A program made the translations under genes and the position numbers. 64,000 bases of DNA, taken from Symsagittifera roscoffensis (lineage: Eukaryota > Xenacoelomorpha > Acoela > Convolutidae). Where the stretch lies: assembly GCF_963678635.1 (NCBI RefSeq), contig NC_087065.1:22649254-22713253 (forward strand), in the 5' to 3' direction. The notes beneath the pieces are model-generated. The model worked only from the letters and a program-made list of their open reading frames with translations, was not told the DNA's origin and ran no database searches. This document shows positions 22,697-33,551 of the stretch, in pieces. Positions within the stretch are counted from its first letter, which is position 1, and every line of letters begins with the position of its first letter.

Positions 22697-24261
22697 CTGT
22701 TTAGTCATTTATATACGCAAACTCAGCGGTACTAAGCGCCTTAAACAAAAATGATTAATTTCTACCTTTAAAGGACAATAAAATGAAATTCTCATGTTCA
22801 GTGGGACTTAGAACAAATCCTAACTTATAGAAATTTTTGCAACAAAAAAGCCCGGAAAAAAATAACTTATAAATTTTGTTTTCGTTTTTTAAACTTTTTC
22901 AATTGACTCCTTTGCATTCCATTATTAACAACAATTTCCTTTACAATAACAAACATTAACTTTGACTAGACTAAAAAATCCACATTAAAGCCAAGTTTTG
23001 TTCCGACTTCCAAATATTTGTGCTCAGTATGGTTGTTTTTCTCCAGAACAAAATTCAACTTCTTAACTGACATGGCATGTCACTTTTTACTTAACAGACC
23101 GCATGTGGGTTGATTTTCAAAATATCATCATTTTTAAAACAAAAATTACTTCTTAGACCTTAAAAAGCAGTGGGGACATTCAAGGTTTTGCCCTGACACG
23201 AGCATTACTGGTTGGGTAATCCTAAATAATTCTCAACTCATTTTGTAGCAATAATTTTAATCACTTAGCTTTAACTAATGTTGTTCATTAGTGCGGCATG
23301 TTGTAAAAGGAGATGAGTATGTATATTGATAACATTGACCAACTCCTGCTATGGTTTGGAAACATTATGCCCTGTCGTTGCCTGTGGTTACGTAAATCAG
23401 CTTCTCCAAAAAACGTTGAGAGCCTTGTTATTTTTTTGATTTTTTGGTTGCGTTTATTTATGAGAAAAAAACACTCGCGTAATTCTGACTATATTCTATT
23501 TTTAAAAAGTTTCTTTTCTTTTAGAAATGTCTAAATTATCATCTTCATACCGGACTGAAAAAAAGAGTTATTTTGACTTATTCAGCCCTGAACAATCTAA
23601 CAGTGCATCATTTTTTAATTTAGCGAGTTAATCAAACAATACAATGCGGTCGTATCGAATTCCAACCGATCAGGTTCGAGCATTTTTATTTTTGCTTTGA
23701 TATTTTCAGAATTAAAAATTTGGGCGGAATAAGTAAAAAGACCCAAAACGGGTTTCAAAGTAAGTTTTTAGGAATCAATTTTCTTTTATCGTGTAGTTAA
23801 TACATGCATATTATCCGGAGTTGCATATCAACTGGTTTTTACTCAGTCTAACAACTCAGAAGTTTGTTAAATGAACAGAAAATGATTCGTTTTTTAGGCA
23901 GAAAATGAAACCGAAAATGAAGAGATATACTAACACATATTTTGTGATGTATACATTCGTTTTGAACTAACACATTTAAATAAATTCAAGTTCGACTTCA
24001 AATCAAAATTAAACCAATGGTTTTCATATCTAAATAGGAAACACTGGCGACTGAAAAACCTGACGAAATTATGGAGATGATACTGATTGAGGTCAGAGGT
24101 ATCCGTTGAAACTATCTTGTCGTTGTCACTTAGTTTTTGATCGATCACCTTTTAGTGCCATTTTACGGTGCGCTCCAAAAAGGAAGCTTTGGAAGAAGAT
24201 CGCGCCAACAAAAAACATTCACTGAAAACCCAAAATGTGATCAAAAATGGTCTCTGGCATG

Positions 24262-24968
24262 CCTTTAGGCGCGGATTCTCTCGAAGGGAGGGCTTTGTTT
24301 CCACAAATTTTTAACAAACTTTTTCTTCGATCGACATATTTGAATTTCCGAGGTCTCCCAAAATATAAGAGAAAACATAAGCCGAAAACGACGTTTTAAT
24401 ACATTTATTGGCTGTACAAAAACTTAAGTGTCATTCAGCTAAAAATCGATGGCATAAAATAATATCGAAGGGCATGAGCGTTCCGGGGGAACGGGGGTGG
24501 TGTAGCCTCCCTCCTTTAATTTTGGCTGCCAAAATTTTCCAAATGGTCCCCCTTTGGTATAATTTTACGAGATCCATTTTTGGCTGGCCAACCTCAAAAA
24601 GTTTCAAAAATATAGGCCAATAAAAAAAATTTGATGTTGAAGCGCGCGCCGAAAAAACGCAATTTTTAGGTGAATTTTTTTAAAGTGCTCAAAACCTTAT
24701 TTTTAGCCTGTTTTTTTTTGAAAACTTGCCTGCGGCGCGTAAAATTCTTGGCACAATACGGTCCGGTCTTTATAGTATTTTCGCAGCTAGAAAAATTTCT
24801 GCGCATGCCACTGCCGAAGAGCGAACCCGTTGGGTGGTGTTAGGGTCCGATAGCCCCACCCCGGCTAGAAAAATTTCTGCGCATGCCACTACCGAAGGGC
24901 GAACCCTTTGTGTGGTGAATTGGTCCGATCACCGAGGGAAGATCGTCCTTAACTCCATCCCCTAGGTC
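24262..24968 (-). mobile_element. Family B (hAT MITE) relic with internal 78-bp repeat
   Basis: Starts near AGGCGCGGATTCTCTCGAAG and carries the family blocks TTCGATCGACATATTTGAATTTCC (variant), GGGTGGTGTAGCCTCC, GGTCCCCCTTTGGTATAAT, GCGCGCGCCGAAAAAACGC and GCCTGCGGCGCG. At 24786-24940 a 78-bp segment beginning CTAGAAAAATTTCTGCGC is tandemly repeated twice. Diverged and non-coding. Unit 2 copy: 31602-32306. Confidence 0.5.
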
Positions 24969-25214
24969 CGATACTGCATTCATTAACAAAAGGAGCAGCA
25001 GACGTTTTCAACTAAGTAGGTCTCTTTTCCGAAAGCGATGAAACCAATTTTAGTCGAACCACAAAATTTCACCATTTAAAAAACCCTACTTAAAAACAAC
25101 CCCAAATCTGTAGCTTCATCAAAAATGATTTCTAATAGTCCTTGGGTAAAAACTAAAAACTTCTATAGGATGTAGATTCAGTAAATTAAAAAAGCAAATA
25201 TTAAGCGGACGGAC

Positions 25215-25288
25215 CTCAGCATCAACCTTGTGTTTATAGTTTTGAGCTACTGGTCGATTCTGAGCCAATTCGAACACTCTTTTGAGAG
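25215..25288 (-). CDS. Putative exon 2 of a small secreted protein (unit 1)
   Basis: Reads T/LKRVFELAQNRPVAQNYKHK and VDAE, ending at a GAG|GTCCGT donor. The preceding AG at 25290-25289 leaves a 44-bp intron that starts with a perfect GTAAGT and keeps the frame from exon 1. An alternative acceptor at 25306-25305 (AAG|AAAACGGACC) would extend the open frame upstream (KTDLKAL) but breaks phase with exon 1. The peptide has a KR pair and looks helical. Boundaries are uncertain; the coding character is fair. Confidence 0.4.
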
Positions 25289-25332
25289 CTTTGAGGTCCG
25301 TTTTCTTAATTTTTGGCTTTGCTTCTACTTAC

Positions 25333-25396
25333 TTGGAAGGACGAGCGCCAGACAAGCCACGAAAAGGGAGAAAACAACTAGCTGTGGGCTGTTCAT
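25333..25396 (-). CDS. Putative exon 1 with signal peptide (unit 1)
   Basis: ATG at 25396-25394 opens 21 codons forming a textbook signal peptide: MNSPQ, a hydrophobic core LVVFSLFVACLALVL, then P, running into a perfect splice donor A|GTAAGT at 25332. Upstream on the same strand lie TTAAAA and CCAAT motifs at sensible distances. The product would be secreted or lumenal. The family is unknown; downstream exons are proposed at 25215-25288, perhaps 22659-22696, and 20770-20966. An in-frame stop follows within the intron, so splicing is required. Confidence 0.5.
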
Positions 25397-25440
25397 TCTG
25401 CCGAGTATCAACTGATGAATCGAAAAATGAGGAAAAAGTG

Positions 25441-25460
25441 GGATTTTAAGAACGATTGGT
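25441..25460 (-). promoter_or_regulatory. TATA-like and CCAAT motifs before the signal-peptide exon
   Basis: On the minus strand CTTAAAATCC (25450-25441) sits about 50 bp upstream of the ATG, and CCAAT (25459-25455) just before it. Both are also present in unit 2 (around 32779-32798). Their spacing from each other is tight, so a chance occurrence is possible. Confidence 0.28.
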
Positions 25461-25976
25461 TTCTGTTGGTACCAATGAGCTACTGAATCAAAATCTAATG
25501 AACTGGAAGTCTGAATAAAAATGTATCACGAAGAGCTCTTTGTTGAATGTATTACAAAGAAAATATGAATATTTTTACTAAAATCAACAAAAGGCGGTAT
25601 ACAATTGGTCAGTGCTATCCTTTTTTCAGCTAATAAGATTTCAGCTATTTCAATTTTCAAAGTCAAAAATAAAATGTTACAAAGAAGGTGGAATTGTTTT
25701 AGGTCTTCTAGAACCAGCAGATGGAATATTTCAAATTAAAATGAGAATACGGCTGAGAAAGATTTATTTTCGAGTCTTTTTAACGAATCAATTCAATTAA
25801 TTCAGTTCTTAGCATCGAGTTAAGAATTACAAGTGATTTAAGCAAATCTCATTTGCACTACTAAAGAAAGGAAACAACGGAATAAATACATTTAAAATCA
25901 ATGAGGATACAAATTTAAGGGAGTTGAAATCAAATGAAAGCGGCACATTAAAACTCGTGCCTTTTTTGTAGTGAGT

Positions 25977-26030
25977 AGGGTGCAATTAAAAAGGGTGAAA
26001 TTAAAAAGGGTGAAATTAAAAAGGGTGCCT
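25977..26030. repeat. 15-bp minisatellite (AAGGGTGAAATTAAA)
   Basis: Units of the type GGGTG(A/C)AATTAAAAA follow each other three times before GGGTGCC in unit 1, and twice in unit 2 (about 33316-33352). This is one of the few length differences between the two 7.3-kb units. Confidence 0.75.
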
Positions 26031-26072
26031 TTTTTGTAGAAAGTTGTGAACCGAAAGCGCAGGTAGTCGAAT

Positions 26073-26140
26073 CTCCGCCGAGAAATGGAGGATTTTGTAA
26101 GGCGTGCTCCGCCGAGAAATGGAGGATTTTGTAAGGCGTG
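26073..26140. repeat. 34-bp tandem repeat, two copies
   Basis: CTCCGCCGAGAAATGGAGG plus ATTTTGTAAGGCGTG occurs twice head to tail with period 34. The same pair is in unit 2 (about 33406-33475). GC-rich against its surroundings. The open frame over it encodes a simple duplicated peptide and I do not count it as a gene. Confidence 0.75.
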
Positions 26141-26227
26141 CTTTGCAATCCAATCCATTCACGCGCTAAGACATGGTCGTTTGTAAGACATGCAACATTT
26201 CTCATGGAGTCTCTTGGTAACTGTTTA

Positions 26228-27415
26228 CCCGGGTTGACGTCCTTAGAAGAAAATGCTTATCATACAAAGTTCATACAAAAATAAAAAATTGTTTTAAAAA
26301 TTTCGAATGAATACTTTTAAATCTCTTTGCCTCTTTTGAAGCTTTCTGGCCATTAGAGAAATGCTTTAAAATTTTCGATAAAAATGCTTATCATACAATT
26401 TTCATTTATGAAAATTATAAAACAATCATTTTGTCATAGAAAAAATAAAATCTTCAAAAATCACCAAAAAAGTGTCTGGGTAACTTTAAATAGATTTAGA
26501 TAATTATAACTATGATAGAGGGAACTTTGACAATCAAAAACATAATGAAAAAAATGCCCGTCATACAATTTCATAGTATGGAAAAAATGCTTATCATACA
26601 ATTTCATAGCATGGAAAAAAGGGTTATCATACAATTTCATTGTATGAAAACTTGTTTATCATGATATTTTCATACAATTTTGGGGATAGAAAGACTGATG
26701 ACAAGCTCAAATTTCCAGATGAAAAAAAACGGCTTATTGTTCCGACTTTCGATACGAAAGTAACGGATTATTTGTGCTCGGGGTGGGTTTTTTTTCTTCA
26801 GACAAATTTCGACTTTTTAACTAGCCATTTTTGACGGAATTTTTTTATATCATTCGAAAGGTATTGTTGTCCTGAGCTCAAATTTGAAAAGATATTTTAC
26901 CTGTGATCATTTTTCGTAAAGTTATGGGGGTTTAAAGATTGCCATTTTGGCCAATTTGGGACAATTAACGCGCGATTTATTTCGCGCTATTAACGCGTAA
27001 GCGGAGAGTTAATCCGTCTTAGAAATCGTTCCAAATTGGTTTAACCAAGCTTGTTTGCCATAATTTATTTGTTACAAGTAGCGAAATCTATCCTTTTTAC
27101 TTTATATTCGCGATTCGCAGGAACTACAATTAATAAATTAATATGGCGTGTGGGGGATGATTTTTATAAAAATTTTCAAATTTTTGAAAAAAAAAATTTC
27201 ATTTTGTTTTATTAATTTTAATTTTTTTAATGATATTACTGCTCCATAAACCTTAATGGGCAGTCCGAACATTCAGGGCTTCGCCCTGATACGAGCAGTC
27301 TTATTTTGCTATTTTCGTACACTTACTTTTGCTCTATGAAATTGTATGAAAGAGTATGATAAGCATTTTTTTCATATATGAAAATTGTATGATAAGCATT
27401 TTTTGTCAACTCGGG
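26228..27415 (+). mobile_element. Palindrome-rich MITE (family C), copy 2, with nested element
   Basis: Ends CCCGGGTTGAC and GTCAACTCGGG are inverted repeats, and the element is flanked by TA on both sides (26226-26227, 27416-27417). That fits a TA target duplication of Tc1/mariner type. Interior blocks alternate ATGCTTATCATACAATTT and AAATTGTATGATAAGCAT. A family A element (about 26714-27298) lies inside. The copy in unit 2 of the duplication spans 33552-34741. Confidence 0.75.
26714..27298 (+). mobile_element. Family A repeat nested in family C element
   Basis: About 580 bp, beginning TTGTTCCGACTTTCGATACG and ending in the hairpin AGGGCTTCGCCCT followed by GATACGAGCAGTC. Between are hallmark blocks TGTGCTCGGGGTGGG, GGACAATTAACGCGCGA with a TTCGCGCTATTAACGCG echo, and GGCGTGTGGGGGATGATTTT. 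Comparison with copy 1 of family C (about 16930-17060) shows the uninterrupted host sequence, so A transposed into C. Other A copies lie near 34.06-34.63, 39.54-40.2, 40.56-40.84 plus 45.71-45.78, 49.53-49.74, 52.08-52.44 and 58.63-59.17 kb. No protein is encoded. Confidence 0.7.
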
Positions 27416-29993
27416 TAACTAGTAAAACTTGAACTACTATACTATTTCTTTTATTTCTTTGGCAATTGGAATTGCGGAGCAGTTTTGTTTTCGGTTGTGA
27501 TATTGAAGTTATCAGCCTGCAGTAGAATCGATTGAGTGACATGTCATAATAAAGCTCTTTCAGTCATTTTCAAATTAGGCTCTAAATTTTTCGATTGAGT
27601 TCAAGTTTAATTTCGAGCGAGATTAAATTGTGAGTAGTTTTAAAAATAGGCTCCTAATAATAGTCCTGTTCTTAGTTCTTATATTTCAAGCTAAACCGTG
27701 AAATTTAAGATTAGCTCCACTAAAACAATTACTCTCAAGTTTCTTTTAGCGCCTTCTTCAGAAAAAATTTTTTGAAAAAAAAAACAAAAAAAATTACTGC
27801 CCAAAACTTGAGATTTCTAACGTACTTTTTAAATGTTTTAAAAATTTTTATTCATTTTTTGAGGAAAACTGCTGTAAAACACAACTAACTTACTATAAGT
27901 ATCAAATATGATTACGTTTTAGGCTTTCGTTCCGATCTTGTAATCACACTGCGAAGAGACTGTTTTTTATCTTCATTATTGAGCTGAGAGTTTTCTGTGT
28001 TATTTGCACATCAACTGGTTATCCCTATTTGTAATATACAGCTCAAAATACAAGTTACCTCAAAAACAAATAAAATTGCTCGTAGCACAAAAATCGTGAG
28101 TGTAGAACAAACAATCATTTGAGAACATCAAAAAATGATTAAATTTCCAAAAACTGAGAAAAAATAACCTTTTTTTGTAGATTAATAACTAAATATGATC
28201 TCACACACAATATGTTAAATACGAAGTGATGTAATTAGCGTTGAGCATTGTATCAATAGTTCCAAGTAGCTTGCCTCAAGTCCAATTGAAAAAACTTCAA
28301 GCCTGCTTAAATCATTCTGCAAGCGTTAATAGAAACAATATATCGCAATATAACAACATTCTTTATCTTAAATTGTACAAATTGGCCATTTGCAGGCTGT
28401 TTTAATATAAGCGCAAATGGTTGATGTTTTATTTTTTTTTGATTTACAGTTTCAGTACAAAAAATTGCTTTTTTGATGCTGTCTCATATCTTAATCTCTA
28501 AATACAAAATGTAGGGTGTCCAAAAATAAATGACACAAGTACAAGATAATACCACACGAAGCGCCGATAGAGTAAAAGAAGTTTCTATATGAGTGCGAGT
28601 AAAATTGGCGAGGGTACAAATGCCTTTTTAAAAATCCGTTCCTGCAAATGAGATTTGATTCAAAATGACCCGGTTCAAAGATAACAAATTTTTGACGTTT
28701 CGATGAAAAAGTTATCGGTATGTATGGCTTACAATAATTTCTCTCGTATAAAAATTGTCATTTTTTAAATTTTTTTAAAAATAATTTGGGGTAACATTTT
28801 CTTTTTATTTCACCTCTCTGGTGTAACTTAGTAGTACTAGAGTCACAGTTCTATAACAGTAACTGTTAAATTAGTGTTTTTTATAAAAGGAGGAAACTTT
28901 TTACTAAGCATGTGGGTATCTGTAAACAAGAGTTATTTTTAAATCCGTGAATTTTATTATTTGATAGAAATTTATCATGATCAAGTTGCAAAAAACAAAA
29001 TCGGATCATGATTGGCCTGGTGCAAAAAAAAGCAAGCCAGCAATAGAATTCACCTCTTCTTCTAGCCTCTATTTTTTTTCTAAATTCTACTAAACAAACA
29101 AAGTATCGTTTCATTATAATTCTACAGGCTAAAATTGGTTCGCTTTTTAATCAGGTAGATCAAGTATGAACATCTTGGGTGGTGCTCATTTCGGAGATAA
29201 TCAAATTCAAGATAATATCTCCTCTCTCATAGGATTAGAATGCCAATCTAGTTGATAAAGGGCGCCAAATTAATCTGGTAAGCCAGTACCCGAAAAAGAT
29301 TAGTTGAACCTCATTTTTGAAGAGCTCTTTAGTGAAAAATTTTGTTTCCTGAATTGAATTCGTAATTCTTTTGAAATTTTAACAATTTCCGTGTTGTTTT
29401 GCAAATTTCATATTCGACGTCAAAAATAATTTCATTCAAAATTGGGCACAGATTTAATGAAATTTGGATCGATGTTCTTATCATGGATGAAATTTCCGGG
29501 ATGAGGATAATATTGGGCTAAAAGCTCTGGGGAAAAGTCAATTAATTTCGCCGTAGGAACAAAATATTAAGTCAAATTCGTCTTCTAGTTAATATTTCTT
29601 GAAAAACATAGTGACCTAAATTTTCAAGTGAAACATGGAAATGAAAAGTAGGGCAGATTAGGAAACTCGAGAAACGCAACCTACCGATTTTAAGTTGAAA
29701 ATATAAGTCGAGGGTATGCCGTATTCTTATTTGAAATTAAAAACTTTTATCTCGTACTATTTTTACCATCACTGTGTTGCAAGGGGGAAGGCGTTTTCTA
29801 GTTGCCAAATATTTCCAAAAGATCCCCCTTTGCTTTGTTTGCTACAGCATATCTGGCCAACCCTAAATTATTTGTAAAAGCGCCCTGAGCCTCAATATAA
29901 AATAACTTCGGGGTGAGCGCAATTGGCTTAAATACAATAAAAATTTCAACAAGCAATTTCAAAAAATCTGCCATGCAAAAAATTACTACTCAC

Positions 29994-30031
29994 GTCTCCG
30001 CTACTTCATAAATCATTCTTTCGAAAACCAA
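29994..30031 (-). CDS. Candidate 38-bp internal exon (unit 2)
   Basis: Identical in sequence, acceptor and GTGAGT donor to the candidate at 22659-22696. Same reservations about the outgoing phase. Confidence 0.25.
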
Positions 30032-31601
30032 CTGTTTAGTCATTTATATACGCAAACTCAGCGGTACTAAGCGCCTTAAACAAAAATGATTAATTTCTAC
30101 CTTTAAAGGACAATAAAATGAAATTCTCATGTTCAGTGGGACTTAGAACAAATCCTAACTTATAGAAATTTTTGCAACAAAAAAGCCCGGAAAAAATAAC
30201 TTATAAATTTTGTTTTCGTTTTTTAAACTTTTTCAATTGACTCCTTTGCATTCCATTATTAACAACAATTTCCTTTACAATAACAAACATTAACTTTGAC
30301 TAGACTAAAAAATCCACATTAAAGCCAAGTTTTGTTCCGACTTCCAAATATTTGTGCTCAGTATGGTTGTTTTTCTCCAGAACAAAATTCAACTTCTTAA
30401 CTGACATGGCATGTCACTTTTTACTTAACAGACCGCATGTGGGTTGATTTTCAAAATATCATCATTTTTAAAACAAAAATTACTTCTTAGACCTTAAAAT
30501 GCAGTGGGGACATTCAAGGTTTTGCCCTGACACGAGCATTACTGGTTGGGTAATCCTAAATAATTCTCAACTCATTTTGTAGCAATAATTTTAATCACTT
30601 AGCTTTAACTAATGTTGTTCATTAGTGCGGCATGTTGTAAAAGGAGATGAGTATGTATATTGATAACATTGACCAACTCCTGCTATGGTTTGGAAACATT
30701 ATGCCCTGTCATTGCCTGTGTTTACGTAAATCAGCTTCTCCAAAAAACGTTGAGTGCCTTGTTATTTTTTTGATTTTTTGGTTGCGTTTATTTATGAGAA
30801 AAAAACACTCGCGTAATTCTGACTATATTCTATTTTTAAAAAGTTTCTTTTCTTTTAGAAATGTCTAAATTATCATCTTCATACCGGACTGAAAAAAAGA
30901 GTTATTTTGACTTATTCAGCCCTGAACAATCTAACAGTGCATCATTTTTTAATTTAGCGAGTTAATCAAACAATACAATGCGGTCGTATCGAATTCCAAC
31001 CGATCAGGTTCGAGCATTTTTATTTTTGCTTTGATATTTTCAGAATTAAAAATTTGGGCGGAATAAGTAAAAAGACCCAAAACGGGTTTCAAAGTAAGTT
31101 TTTAGGAATCAATTTTCTTTTATCGTGTAGTTAATACATGCATATTATCCGGAGTTGCATATCAACTGGTTTTTACTCAGTCTAACAACTCAGAAGTTTG
31201 TTAAATGAACAGAAAATGATTCGTTTTTTAGGCAGAAAATGAAACCGAAAATGAAGAGATATACTAACACATATTTTGTGATGTATACATTCGTTTTGAA
31301 CTAACACATTTAAATAAATTCAAGTTCGACTTCAAATCAAAATTAAACCAATGGTTTTCATATCTAAATAGGAAACACTGGCGACTGAAAAACCTGACGA
31401 AATTATGGAGATGATACTGATTGAGGTCAGAGGTATCCGTTGAAACTATCTTGTCGTTGTCACTTAGTTTTTGATCGATCACCTTTTAGTGCCATTTTAC
31501 GGTGCGCTCCAAAAAGGAAGCTTTGGAAGAAGATCGCGCCAACAAAAAACATTCACTGAAAACCCAAAATGTGATCAAAAACGGTCTCTGGCATGCCTTT
31601 A

Positions 31602-32306
31602 GGCGCGGATTCTCTCGAAGGGAGGGCTTTGTTTCCACAAATTTTTAACAAACTTTTTCTTCGATCGACATATTTGAATTTCCGAGGTCTCCCAAAATAT
31701 AAGAGAAAACATAAGCCGAAAACGACGTTTTAATACATTTATTGGCTGTACAAAAATTTAAGTGTCATTCACCTAAAAATCGACGTCATAAAATAATATC
31801 GAAGGGCAGGAGCGTTCCGGGGGAAGGGGGGTGGTGTAGCCTCCCCCCTTTAATTTTGGCTGCCAAAATTTTCCAAAGGGTCCCCCTTTGGTATAATTTT
31901 ACGAGATCCATTTTTGGCTGGCCAACCTCAAAAAGTTTCAAAAATATAGGCCAATAAAAAAAATTTGATGTTGTAGCGCGCGCCGAAAAAACGCAATTTT
32001 TAGGTGAATTTTTTTAAAGTGCTCAAAACCTTATTTTTAGCCTGTTTTTTTGAAAACTTGCCTGCGGCGCGTAAAATTTTTGGCACAATACGGTCCGGTC
32101 CGGTCTTTATAGTATTTTTGCAGGTAGGAAAATTTCTGCGCATGCCACTGCCGAAGAGCGAACCCGTTGGGTGGTGTGAGGGTCCGATAGCCCCCACCCC
32201 GGCTAGAAAAATTTCTGCGCATGCCACTACCGAAGGGCGAACCCTTTGGGTGGTGAAGGGGTCCGATCACCGAGGGAAGAGCGTCCTTAACTCCATCCCC
32301 TAGGTC
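31602..32306 (-). mobile_element. Family B relic in duplication unit 2
   Basis: Duplicate of 24262-24968, including the 78-bp internal tandem. It differs by several substitutions and a 5-bp GGTCC microduplication near 32098. It is visibly the most diverged stretch between the two units, which may mean GC-rich repeat DNA mutated faster or was mis-assembled. Confidence 0.5.
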
Positions 32307-32552
32307 CGATACTGCATTCATTAACAAAAGGAGCAGCAGACGTTTTCAACTAAGTAGGTCTCTTTTCCGAAAGCGATGAAACCAATTTTAGTCGAACCAC
32401 AAAATTTCACCATTTAAAAAACCCTACTTAAAAACAACCCCAAATCTGTAGCTTCATCAAAAATGATTTCTAATAGTCCTTGGGTAAAAACTAAAAACTT
32501 CTATAGGATGTAGATTCAGTAAATTAAAAAAGCAAATATTAAGCGGACGGAC

Positions 32553-32626
32553 CTCAGCATCAACCTTGTGTTTATAGTTTTGAGCTACTGGTCGATTCTG
32601 AGCCAATTCGAACACTCTTTTGAGAG
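32553..32626 (-). CDS. Putative exon 2 of a small secreted protein (unit 2)
   Basis: Base-for-base copy of 25215-25288 with the same putative acceptor and donor. On the minus strand it precedes the unit 1 copies, so transcription could start at either unit. Confidence 0.38.
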
Positions 32627-32670
32627 CTTTGAGGTCCGTTTTCTTAATTTTTGGCTTTGCTTCTACTTAC

Positions 32671-32734
32671 TTGGAAGGACGAGCGCCAGACAAGCCACGA
32701 AAAGGGAGAAAACAACTAGCTGTGGGCTGTTCAT
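32671..32734 (-). CDS. Putative exon 1 with signal peptide (unit 2)
   Basis: Identical to 25333-25396: ATG at 32734, hydrophobic core LVVFSLFVACLALVL, and perfect GTAAGT donor. If the terminal exon at 20770-20966 belongs to this gene, unit 2 gives either an alternative distant promoter and first exon or a dead 5' fragment. Confidence 0.45.
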
Positions 32735-33551
32735 TCTGCCGAGTATCAACTGATGAATCGAAAAATGAGGAAAAAGTGGGATTTTAAGAACGATTGGTTT
32801 CTGTTGGTACCAATGAGCTACTGAATCAAAATCTAATGAACTGGAAGTCTGAATAAAAATGTATCACGAAGAGCTCTTTGTTGAATGTATTACAAAGAAA
32901 ATATGAATATTTTTACTAAAATCAACAAAAGGCGGTATACAATTGGTCAGTGCTATCCTTTTTTCAGCTAATAAGATTTCAGCTAATTCAATTTTCAAAG
33001 TCAAAAATAAAATGTTACAAAGAAGGTGGAATTGTTTTAGGTCTTCTAGAACCAGCAGATGGAATATTTCAAATTAAAATGAGAATACGGCTGAGAAAGA
33101 TTTATTTTCGAGTCTTTTTAACGAATCAATTCAATTAAATCAGTTCTTAGCATCGAGTTAAGAATTACAAGTGATTTAAGCAAATCTCATTTGCACTACT
33201 AAAGAAAGGAAACAACGGAATAAATACATTTAAAATCAATGAGGATACAAATTTAAAGGAGTTGAAATCAAATGAAAGCGGCACATTAAAACTCGTGCAT
33301 TTTTTGTAGTGAGTAGGGTGCAATTAAAAAGGGTGAAATTAAAAAAGGGTGCCTTTTTTGTAGAAAGTTGTGAACCGAAAGCGCAGGTAGTCGAATCTCC
33401 GCCGAGAAATGGAGGATTTTGTAAGGCGTGCTCCGCCGAGAAATGGAGGATTTTGTAAGGCGTGCTTTGCAATCCAATCCATTCACGCGCTAAGACATGG
33501 TCGTTTGTAAGACATGCAACATTTCTCATGGAGTCTCTTGGTAACTGCTTA

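Larger units (their letters stand above)
21069..28403. repeat. Unit 1 of a 7.33-kb tandem duplication
   Basis: Everything from AATATAAGCGCAAATGG at 21069 to CAGGCTGTTTT at 28403 recurs from 28404 with offset 7335-7338 and only scattered differences. The differences are single bases, a 5-bp GGTCC gain in unit 2 near 32098, and loss in unit 2 of one 15-bp minisatellite repeat. The unit contains the 5' exons of a putative secreted-protein gene, a family B relic, a family C MITE with a nested family A element, and no complete gene. Near-identity implies a recent event or uncollapsed haplotypes. Confidence 0.95.

Noticed and set aside
32000-32327. Frames of 75-99 codons in the family B relic
   Set aside because: Present only because of the 78-bp internal repeat and local GC content; not preserved in unit 1, where substitutions change them.
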